Shown in pieces: positions 18,009 through 27,275 of a stretch of 64,000 nt of DNA (the stretch's first letter is position 1; the number at the start of each line of letters is the position of its first letter). Below the pieces are notes generated by a model. That model saw nothing but the letters and a program-made list of their open reading frames with translations, had not been told where the DNA came from and ran no database searches. Position numbers and translations under genes: made by a program. Source of the DNA: Daedaleopsis sinensis (Eukaryota; Basidiomycota; Agaricomycetes; Polyporales; Polyporaceae). The DNA lies in NCBI GenBank assembly GCA_033807695.1, contig CM066304.1:1984001-2048000 (forward strand), given 5' to 3'.

Positions 18009-20239
18009 ATGGCCGACGATCCTCGAACAGTATCTCAGAACACAACGTACGTTGCGTGTGATACTGATTATGACGACACGAAGACTAATCTAGCGGCAGT
18101 ACTGGTGTAATCTTTATTGGGTTGATGGTGACTGGGTTGTGAGTTTGGCTTTATTTCGCGGGTTGATTGACCTGACTTGCGCTTTCTAAGCTTATACGGA
18201 GGTGCGTAAATATGTCCGTTATTTTCCATCTTCGATCGTAATCTAGTTCCATGTCTAGTCACTACTTCTCAGGCGGTGTGGTATTACGCACAGTATACTA
18301 AAGATAGGGCCTTCCTGAAGTACATGGTGAGTAGATTGTAGTGATCTATCTTGTTACACACGCTCAACCTCCCGCTTCTCAAGGTGGCCATGGTGTGCGG
18401 CCTCGACACACTGAGTCTGGCATTTTATATCGCGACAGGTGAGCGACGAGACCATTGCTGACTGCGCGGCGCAGTCCGAGTCATGTCTGACTTCCTTCAT
18501 CAGAATGGGAAACCCTTGTTGTCCAGAACCCTGCGACAACGACTGCCCTGATGTGGTGAGCCTGCTCTGTCCACCTTGGTCGAGAGTGTGCTCTCATGTC
18601 GATGCATCATAGGACCTCGGATGTACGTTGTCGCATTCCTTCTGGGAACCAGTTTCTGACGTAATTGCTGAATAGGCTCAGATAGTATGCAACGTGAATA
18701 CCATCCTTTATGCGTTGCTCAGCTCGCTCTAATCATTTTCTGTCTTCGTAGGCGGCTTCAATTGCTATTATACAATCGTAAATCGACGAAAACTTGTAAC
18801 TTTACTGCTGCTGCTCATACAGCTTACAGATTTTACGCTTTCCGGATATGGACACGTGCGTAGCTGCTTAATCTACCCGTTAGCGTATTGCTGATCTTCT
18901 TCACAGTGAGCCGAAGCAAGATCCTCGTCGGCTGCCTGGTGGGTAATTCCTCTCATCGTCCTATACATCACCTTATCCGGCCGAGTCAACAGGGGGCATT
19001 CGTCGCAGCAGATCTAGGTGAGTGTTTGGCTTGCTAAATTGCCTCCTGCTAACCATCGTGTCCTGATCTTGTCAGCGCTGGGCTTGGGTATGTCTATTCT
19101 CCTAATGAGGGGGCCCATCTTTCTTATAAACTCCTCAGCGCTGTTTGCACGCTCTGTCGAGGTGTCGAGTCTGGATGCGTTGCCGCAGCTCGTCGTACGT
19201 GTCGAATCTATACTGTGACAACGCCCTGTCTGACATAGCCGACACTCGCAGCCTTATTCCATCGCACTGAGCTCCATTACGACGGCGACGGACGTGTTCC
19301 TCAGCGGGAGTCTTGCGATGTTACTCATTATGTCTCGGACGGGTATCTCCGGGTAGGTCATAATTGTGTGATGACCGTCGTGGAGCATTGACGATGATCT
19401 TGTAGGTCAAACCGTCTCATCAACCGACTTGTGAGTTCTTCAGATATTTATGAAACGCCTTTCCAGCGCTAATACGTATTCCCTATTCAGCTCGTATACA
19501 CTATCAACACGGGACTATTGACAAGGTGCGTACTCTAAAGCTAGTATACCTTATCGACCAAGACCAACACATGTCGCAGCATCTGCACGATTATGTCGCT
19601 GATTACAGTATGTGGTTCATCGGTCACGCGCGTGGTTAGCAGATCCCACTAACGCCCCATGTCCACAGGTTCTCGTCTTCCCTCACGACTCCCTTTATGT
19701 GATGTTCTACTACATCGGATCTCGCAGTATGTGCATCACGCGATCGAATCCAATTAACGCAGCTTACCAGTGTCCTCACCGACCTCCATAAAATCAGTGT
19801 ACACCGTCTCCCTTCTCGCCACCCTCAACGCGCGCGAAGGTCTGCGGTGCTCAGCCGAACAGAAATTTACGCCCGCATCCACCCCCTGGTTCACGGCACG
19901 CGCGTCGGCCATCGGCACGTCTGTATGTCGACTCCCCCACTTCTCCTCACTGCGGGCCGGGCCAGCTGATGACCGCCCCCCTCTCCCTCGCAGACGGATG
20001 ATGACTGGCAGAAGCGCAGCGCGTTGCACACCTCGCACGAGATCCTCGTCTCCATCCAACGCGACACGACCGTCACGTTTGACGAGGACGTCTACGTACC
20101 TAAGGTGCCTGCGCGCAGAAACTACCGCAGCCACGAGGCGGCGGCTGATGCGCAAGCGGCGGCGGCAGCCCCTGCTCCTTGGAAGTCTGACATCACGAGC
20201 TCTCACAGAGATATGACAAGAATGGATGATCTTGTGTGA
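18009..20239 (+). CDS. DUF6534-type seven-TM protein, 21 exons
   Basis: Spliced by hand to 361 residues. Exons: 18009-18046, 18100-18138, 18191-18201, 18259-18326, 18384-18438, 18504-18555, 18613-18622, 18676-18693, 18752-18777, 18830-18855, 18907-18938, 18993-19017, 19076-19087, 19139-19194, 19252-19352, 19406-19430, 19491-19525, 19580-19607, 19669-19726, 19798-19922 and 19994-20239. All joins keep phase and GT-AG. The product has hydrophobic segments matching the mushroom family (GVTTSQAVWYYAQY, IIQSFYAFRIW). The DUF6534 core lies at about 165-250 (NRLLVYTINTGLLTS and TVSLLATLNARE). A 100-residue polar tail follows. The family is a large Agaricomycete membrane family of unknown function. 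Exons of 10, 11, 12 and 18 nt are striking even here. Confidence 0.85.
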
Positions 20240-20692
20240 CTCCTACTATTGCCACGCGCTGCTGTAGGAGTTCCGTTAGTGTAGGAGTAGATTGTGTATT
20301 CATATGTTGTAGCCCTTCGTGCCACCGCCCCCGCTTGCGCCCGACTGAGATTCCGCAGACGGCTGATACGATATCGTAGTATTTACGGATATTCTCGGCC
20401 TCGTCGTTCACGCATCAACCATCATATTATCTCAGCGGATTCGCAGTGTCAGACGTGTCTGTAGTACTAGCAGGCTGTCCGACTTGCGTATCTTCATCCA
20501 CCGAGCGCCGCGCGCGCCATCATACCAGTGATGCTGTCATCGCACACTGCATGTCGGTCGCCAGTACAGATCCTCTAGTATTCTGTTCCAAGCATACTGA
20601 AAGAAAGACACATGTGGGGATACGCTGCAGGGGCACTGTCCGACATCAGTTACAAGCCCTTTTCGTGGATCATACCACCCCCGCCCGACGCC
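20240..20692. other. Convergent intergenic region
   Basis: Between the 3' ends of the DUF6534 and DUF2408 genes. No domain-bearing frame, repeat or RNA gene is seen. Confidence 0.5.
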
Positions 20693-23600
20693 CTATTCCT
20701 CGTCCTCCTCTGACGACGATGGCGGGCTGTCGAACTCGAACTCGTCCGTGTCCACGTACTCGTCGTCTTCCACATCGTCCATGGACTCCTTGAGCTGCAG
20801 GAATCGTGTCGGGAGACCACAAAGGATGGAAAGACAAATGAGGATACGTACCATCTCGAGGAGCTCGTGGCACTCGTTCAGATGTGCCATCACGATACCC
20901 TGACCCTCGGGGATCGTGCCATCGACGCCGACGAATTTCCCCTCTTTCCGCATCGAGTCTATTTGATGTAGAGCGAGCTGATACTGTTTACCAAAAGTCA
21001 GAAAGCGCAGTATTGGGGCCATCTGTCCATTGACGTACTGGATATAGGTCACGTGGGCTGAAGGGGCCGCCATATTTCAACACCTCGTTGAGACACTTCT
21101 TCACGGTGGACAGTTTGTTGGCCTGTGAGATGCTTATGAGCGCGAGCGAAGCTAAGAAATGAGTCAAAGTGCACTCACGATAGGCATGAGCTCCTCAGAC
21201 ACCGGCTCGCTTGACGAGAGCAGGCGATAGATGAGACCATAACATCGACGCAAAAGGTACAGCAACACCTGCGAAGATGATTTGTATCCGTGTTAGTCGA
21301 ACGACACCAGCTACGAGTGACTTACGTATTGCCCCTCTGGCCGGTTACCGTCCGCGTCCACGAACTTCCCGTCTACCCGCATCTTGTCGATCTCCTGGAG
21401 ACTGAGGCTGTAATTCCAGAGATCTGTCTCGCGGAGACTCCACCGATGGGTTAAAACCTGCGCAATGTCATACAACGTGTCAGTCAGTCAGCGAAACGTT
21501 CGCGGGAACGCGTATCGGAAAGCCGCCGCACCAGTTGCTCGAGTTCCTTCCGGATCTCGCTGAGTCTGTCATAGATCGGTCTGAGCGATGACGCGACGTT
21601 CTTCGACGCGTCCTTTGCACGGATCTCTTGTACAATGTCGAAGCATTCTTCGAGCAAGGAGGAGCAAACGGCTTGAGACGCAGGGACCATTCCTCCCGGC
21701 CCCAAGAATTTGCCGTCTACTCGTTTCCTGTACACGCGAAATGATGAAAGCGGAGCAGAAGGAATGCAACGACGACAATTAGTAAACATCTCGTGTCCAC
21801 GGGAAAGCGAAATGACACTCAACGAGTCGATGTTGCGCAACTCCTCCTGAATGGGCTTCAGCTCGGCCTTGACCCGAAGGCGTTCCTTATCCTTCGCGGT
21901 CTCTCTAAAGTAGTCTCTTTCCCCTGGTGGCTTCGGCGTGCTCTCGCGTGTAGGAGTCCGTGAGTTAGGGTCGCTGTGGGTAGCGTCCTCTTCCTTCGCA
22001 ACAGCTTTGCCCTTGACGTGCGCTGCCGTCTCTTCTTCTGCGTAGGCGAGCTCAACTTCTCTTGCAGTCTCTTTCGTCGCGAGGGCAACAAGCTGCCGTC
22101 GAATGTTGACGAGACGTTCGTGGATAGGGATGAGTTCCGGAGAGAGGACGGAGAGGGAGTCTTGGAGCTTGCGCAGAAGGTTGTCTAGGAAGGAGAGTAC
22201 TGTCAGCATCCCGGCGGCGGGGAACGCAATCATGGGACGGAGGACCTGAAAAGGGTGTAGCCTTCATTATTACCGTCATCTCGTGCGATGATGGTGATCA
22301 CACTACAGGTGGGAGGAGTCCGACAGGCGCCTGTCAGATCAGAACTCCTCAGGGTGTTTGGACGTACGAATGACGAGTACGACGGCGAGCACATGATGTA
22401 CAGCGGGGCGTAACCGGAGATACCGGCACAAAGTGGTCACTCACCACAGTCATTAAGCTGGCGTTCTAACAGCTTGGTCATGGCGGGAGGGTGTTTTCCG
22501 CTCTCCACATCATGTTGTAGGATGTTTCTGCGAAAGGTCAATCAGCATTGTTCCGTACACGAACTGTGGATACGTAAGAGTGATGCGCTCGGCGGCATGT
22601 TTACACTCTACAACCTCGACGGTGCAGTAGCGATCAGCGCGAACGATGCCGTAGCCCCAACGGCGCGGGGGTGGGGAGAGATTTTGGGATGAGGTGGGGT
22701 AAGAAGCAACTCACCGTAACTCGGCCAGCCGTCTATGGAATGGAGCGAGGTCGGACTCGTTATAAACGCCCGATTCGTCCATGTGGTCTAGGATTTGCTG
22801 TATGGTGACGATTAGCATAACGAGCCTGTCTAGACGGGGGCTCGGCTTCTGCGCGGGAGTGCAGAAGGAGGCCAAGAGGCGGGGAAAGGTAATAAAGAAT
22901 GATAAATGCATGGCGAGGCGACGAAGCAAGATTTGCCCCCCCCCCATGCCCGGTCGCAGCAGGGTTTTATACGCTACTGAGAGGACCCCCGCAAATTGAA
23001 CCTCCCGCATCTCTCCCACAGGAGGGCAGACATCGGCTCCTCGTCCCTGCTTCCGAGTGCGCGATGCCACAGAAGCCACACAAAGCGCCAGACGTCTCGG
23101 CCACAAGCATTTCCAAGGGCGCATATTTCTTCGCGAGACGCAGATCGTCATGTTATAGTAATCGCGCGTGTTCCGGAATACATCCGCGTGGGTTATGGGC
23201 ACCCAACCAATAACTCCCGGTGACGTGATTGGAGGGACCAAGGCTGAACTCTGAAGTCTAGGACCGCCCATGAGCTCGTTATCAGGGCCACCTTATCTCG
23301 TCCAGGCAAGTCAATCGGCGACTCGGTACGAGGTAAGACAGCCCAGGAGTGGGGAGGCTACAATGCGGCCGCGCTGGGCCCACTCGGCATGAAGCTTCTG
23401 AACTGAAATATTTGAGCAGCAGGAATGTATGACAGCCTTGTTGCAAGATTGCGTACACGCAGTTGAGTGCCATAGATCCCAGCTATAAGCCTCTGAATAG
23501 AGGAGCAATTGGAATGGACAACAGTTCGCGGGTGGAGTTCGGTCGTACGCCCGGGTCCCAGCAATCACGTTCTGGAACGCAAAACCTAGGTCTGATGGCG

Positions 23601-24379
23601 CAGCAGCTGGCCGCCACAAATGCGGCAATTTCGTGATGAAAACCATGACGGAATGACTGAGGACGTTGTGGACCGGAGGCGTCTAGCTTGACACAGCGGA
23701 AGTCCGGATTACGGACGGAGTTTGTTCGAGGATTCCCGTGGCCGGCCCAGGAATAGAACGCAGTCGCCCACGGATAGTATAATAGCGAAAGTGACTCACC
23801 CGCATGCTGGCAATCTGGCTGTACGTTGCCGGACACTCGCGCGTCCTCCCGATGGTGAGGAAGAATAGCGAGAGGAGATTAAAGACATCCGCGAGAGTCG
23901 TGTCGAGGCGGTTGTTGTATGTTGTGTGATCGTCGCGGACCTCGTTCAAGCGTGTTACTAGAAGCGTCCGCGCCGTGCCAGGATGCCGCGCCGTGCCATG
24001 AGGTGTGAGTCGAAGTGAAGAGTCCAGTCGCAACGTCCGAGCGTGAGTGCGTGAGATCAATAACGTAGATTCAATGCAGCATCGCAGAATCGAACCGACC
24101 TTGCTTCACGATCGCCTGGTACAGCTGGTTAACGTCAGACGGCTTGATAAATTCGCCTCTATTCTTCTTGAGTACAGTCAGTCGGTTCCGAATACTGGCG
24201 ACGAGGCAAAAGACATCAGGACGATTACGCGTAAAGAGTGGAAGGTCAGGTAGAGGGCGCACTTAATGACGGCTTCCAGGATAGGCAGCTCTGACCGATG
24301 CCGAAACATGAGGAGATCAGCTTCGACGGGTAGCGCGAACAGACTCGTGCTCACCTTCCTGAGCGACCGGCGCAGACAT
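20693..24379 (-). CDS. DUF2408 protein, 13 exons with a 1-kb intron
   Basis: Exons: 24379-24355, 24290-24263, 24194-24100, 23957-23800, 22797-22715, 22527-22445, 22184-21824, 21727-21532, 21457-21326, 21268-21179, 21122-21039, 20983-20852 and 20794-20693. They give 522 residues, all in phase. The product carries repeated units of the fungal DUF2408 family (S. cerevisiae YPL260W type): KRVDGKF...VPASQ, DKMRVDGKFV...PEGQ and DSMRKEGKFV...PEGQ, each followed by a helix, and ends in an acidic tail (SSSEEDEE). Function is not established. Most introns are 45-70 nt, but intron 4 (22798-23799) is 1002 nt and intron 6 (22185-22444) is 260 nt. Intron 4 carries promoter-like motifs. Exon 3's donor (GTCGGT) is the weakest call. 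Confidence 0.82.
22322..22335. repeat. 14-bp perfect palindrome in a DUF2408 intron
   Basis: gacaggcgcctgtc, perfectly self-complementary, in the middle of the unusually long 260-nt intron 6. Could be a protein-binding palindrome; nothing else supports this. Confidence 0.6.
22880..23235 (-). promoter_or_regulatory. Possible internal promoter inside the DUF2408 1-kb intron
   Basis: On the minus strand, in order: a CRE-like TGACGT next to CCAAT (tgacgtgattgg at 23221-23232 on plus), a reversed CCAAT (23207-23211), a TATA box (TATAAAA, 22971-22965), then a T/C-rich initiator-like stretch (22920-22860). The following exon has an in-frame ATG (HMDESG), so a shorter protein could be made. Motifs are seen; promoter activity is inference. 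Confidence 0.4.
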
Positions 24380-24690
24380 CGCTGCAGAGTAGGGAGTCTC
24401 GGAGTTATTCCAGGCTGTCCTGAATGTTGTGTTGGGTCGAAATCCGCAGAGATGGACGCGGTTGGGGACGAGGACGGTGGTGGCTCGTCTGTAAGAGTAA
24501 GGCAAGGAGTTTCCGACCTCGGTCTGCATTCCTAGTGGGGCACACACGTGATAAGCCCCGCATTAGGCAGGAGGTTACCACGGCTGATACTTTATTAGTC
24601 CTGTGCCCTTGCCCAGAACAAGCACAGCACCCAGTGCCTGCACCGTCCTTCGTCCCACCGTCCACCACACCCTCTTACATGACATCGCCC
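24380..24690. promoter_or_regulatory. Divergent promoter, DUF2408 / tropomyosin
   Basis: 311 bp separate the two start codons. The tropomyosin-proximal part is C/A-rich (cagcacccagtgcctgcacc), as in many fungal leaders. No TATA box is clear for either gene. Confidence 0.4.
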
Positions 24691-25431
24691 ATGGAGAAGA
24701 TCAAAGAGGTATGCCCACACCACCGTCATCGACGTATCAGATCGTCCCGTTGACTGGATCGGCGTGACAGCGCTTGCAATCTCTTCGTGCTGAGGCCGAC
24801 AACGCAGTTGCGCGTGCCGAGGAGGCCGAGGCAAAGAACAAGAAATACGAGCAGGTCCTTCTGGAGAAGGAGCAGGAGATAACTTCTCTTCAACACAAGA
24901 TCTCTGTCCTAGATGCCGATCTTGAGAAGGCGGAGACAAAGCTCGCGGATCTCAAGGCTGCGCAGGAGGACGGCGAGCAGAGCAAGAGCGCGAACGAGGG
25001 TCTCCAGCGGAAGATTCAACTGCTCGAGGAGGAGCTGGACGCAGCGGACAAGAACTTGAAGGAGGCTATGGACAAGTACGTGTGCAATGCTCTGACCGAT
25101 TACCCCGGCGCTCACCCGTTACATCTGTATCGGCAGGCTGAGACAGGTCGATGTCAAGGCAGAGCACTTCGAGCGGCAGGTTACGCGTCTGGAGCAGGAG
25201 CGTGACCAGTGGGAGAAGAAATACGAGGTTCGTAGCCCCATGTCTACCCTGCCCCTCCTCGTGTCGTGCTTGTGGGCGAGTTGTCCATCGCCGCCGGTGG
25301 CCACCGTGATATCGTCGAACACCTTCATCATCACTATGCTGACATATTGGGCATCACAGGAAGCACAAGAGAAGTACCGCGAGTCCAAGCGCGAGCTCGA
25401 CGAGCTCGTTTCCACCATGGAAGGTCTCTGA
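24691..25431 (+). CDS. cdc8/TPM1-like: Tropomyosin
   Basis: Exons 24691-24708, 24771-25075, 25137-25227 and 25360-25431 give 161 residues, exactly the length of fission yeast Cdc8. An alternative ATG four codons upstream (24679) is in frame, but tropomyosins start at MEKIKE-like sequence, so 24691 was chosen. The whole protein is one parallel coiled coil with regular heptads. It contains the conserved DVKAEHFERQVTRLEQERD block near residues 110-130 and ends in TMEGL. Tropomyosin winds along formin-made actin filaments and stabilises cables and the cytokinetic ring. It is normally a single essential gene in fungi. Confidence 0.95.
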
Positions 25432-25739
25432 TACCCAAATATCCATCAATGTACCATACATCACTTTCGACATGTCGGACAAGGGTCGCCAGGTGTGTTC
25501 ACCAGCGCGATACAGTCCGGATATGTCATGGTGCCAGTCACGATCTCTTACCTCCTACATTTACTCTACACGTCGAATTGTTATGCTTGCATGTGTATAG
25601 TGCCGCAATGAGAAGAACAGGTCATCATCGTCGTCTTTCGAACCTGGGTGTTGCAGCACTTCATGACATTCCACAAGGGCACATCGGACATATGATGATC
25701 GATACAGCTCCACGCCTGCTTCATTGACGGAGGTTTCAC
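25432..25739. other. Convergent 3' region, tropomyosin / MsrB
   Basis: About 310 bp of untranslated sequence between two stop codons. No further gene is seen. Confidence 0.5.
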
Positions 25740-26519
25740 TTAATTATTTTCCCCGACAAAGTTCAAAGAAACAGAGTTGACGCAGTGCCGTTCATCAGCT
25801 GGACAAGGGGGGTCAGCATCGATGAGGTACCTAAACGCATATACAAACACGCACTCGGGGTGGGGAACCCTTCTCCCTTGAAGACGTGCCCCAAATGACC
25901 ACCGCAGGCAGCGCAAGTGATCTCCGTCCGTGTCATACCGTAAGAGCGGTCATCGTGCCTAATCACTGCGCCGGGGATAGCTGCATACAGCCGGCGTCGT
26001 TCCACCATTGAAGTCAGCGCGGCGCAACTGCTGCACAATGCGCAGGTACGCACCGTCGAAGAACGCAGGCCAGCCGCACCCGCTCTTGAACTTGGTCGCG
26101 CTCTTGTACAAAGGGGCGTTGCAGCCCGCGCACGCGTATACGCCCTCCTCGTAGAACTTGTCGTACTGGCCGGTACCTGCGGGCTCCGTGCCTTTCTGTC
26201 GCAGGATGCGGAACTGTCCTCGCGAGGATCAATCATGCATATGATCGATATATCATATCGTCTCGGTCGAGGCGTATGAACATACCTGCTCCGGACTGAG
26301 AATCGCCCTCCACTCGCTATCACTCTTGGTCTTGCTGGAGTCGGACATGGCTGCTGCTGTCGAATGTAGATCACGGGTTTGGAAGCGTTGTGGGCGGACG
26401 ACTGGTATGAATGGTGCGCGTGATGCTAGCCGCGATTTATGGATGACCTGACTTGCGAAGGCTGTACGCGCGAGTAGAGAGCACCTGGTGGTATTAGCAA
26501 CGACGGGAAAAGACAGCAT
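25740..26519 (-). CDS. msrB/MXR2-like: Methionine-R-sulfoxide reductase B, mitochondrial/cytosolic
   Basis: Exons 26519-26286, 26213-26054, 25980-25855 and 25798-25740 give 192 residues. The domain starts at [21 protein letters not shown]. Zinc is held by two CxxC pairs (CAGC and CAAC). CGWPAF and GHLGHVF are present, and the catalytic Cys is in RHCVNS. The enzyme reduces methionine-R-sulfoxide using thioredoxin. The first 56 residues before the second Met are rich in Arg, Ser and Ala and lack acidic residues until near the end ([26 protein letters not shown]), as in mitochondrial presequences. The second ATG (26349) has a good context (gctgccATGTC) and would give a cytosolic form. Confidence 0.92.
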
Positions 26520-27275
26520 AGGATTGGCATAGGATGACTATCGAGCTCACTAATGGTTCCCATTGAATCTGAGCCGTGGCCGCACTTCTGATTCAGCGAC
26601 AGTAATGCGTCATAGGCCACGTGCTACCAGACTCCTTGTCACTTGATCCACATTTTTGATCCTGCTCAAGGCATGGTGGTAAACGGCAAATACTAGAAGA
26701 ACAGCTATGTACTTCAATTTGAAGTCGATGCTCGTCATAGGTTACCTGAGGCCGTGTACGCGTCGCTGGGATGGCCATCGCGATCAATTGATTATGCAGG
26801 AACTCCCCGGAGATTCCCAACTATTAGTAATATACTACCTACTACGGGCCGCAACGGGCGATGACTATATACACTCGGGCCTGCCAGATAACTATAACTC
26901 TAAGATCAACTCATCTCGGTGCGTACATAGCGGCATCTGGCGCGCTTCAACGCTCGTACTAGCAACGATCACCGGGCATCCCGGACGGGTACGCTCAGTG
27001 GGGGGTAATCTGGACGGGTACGCATCCCTGGTCATTATGTCCTGACGTCCTCCCAAATAGAAGCGGAAGTCGCTCAAGGTCTTCTGTCGCTGGCAGAAGG
27101 GCTCGGGAACGACGGACTGAACCCGCTCGAAGGGATGCGCACGGATAGTGGGGGCGACTCCGAGTCGTCGGGGGACAGCCAGTAGCCGGGAGAGTACGGG
27201 TACGGCGGGGTCGTGTCGTCCGCCTCCTGCGCGAACGTGCAATCCTCGGTGCTTGCGCTCGCCACGTTGTCTTCC
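26520..27275. other. Intergenic, MsrB promoter side
   Basis: Upstream of MsrB and downstream of the receptor gene. The minus-strand frame 27074-27391 is Pro/Ser-rich and echoes repeats of the receptor tail; it is discussed with that gene. Otherwise nothing is recognisable. Confidence 0.45.

Noticed and set aside
25266..25727. 153-codon plus-strand frame at the tropomyosin 3' end
   Set aside because: Runs through an intron and the last exon in the wrong frame and on into the 3' flank.
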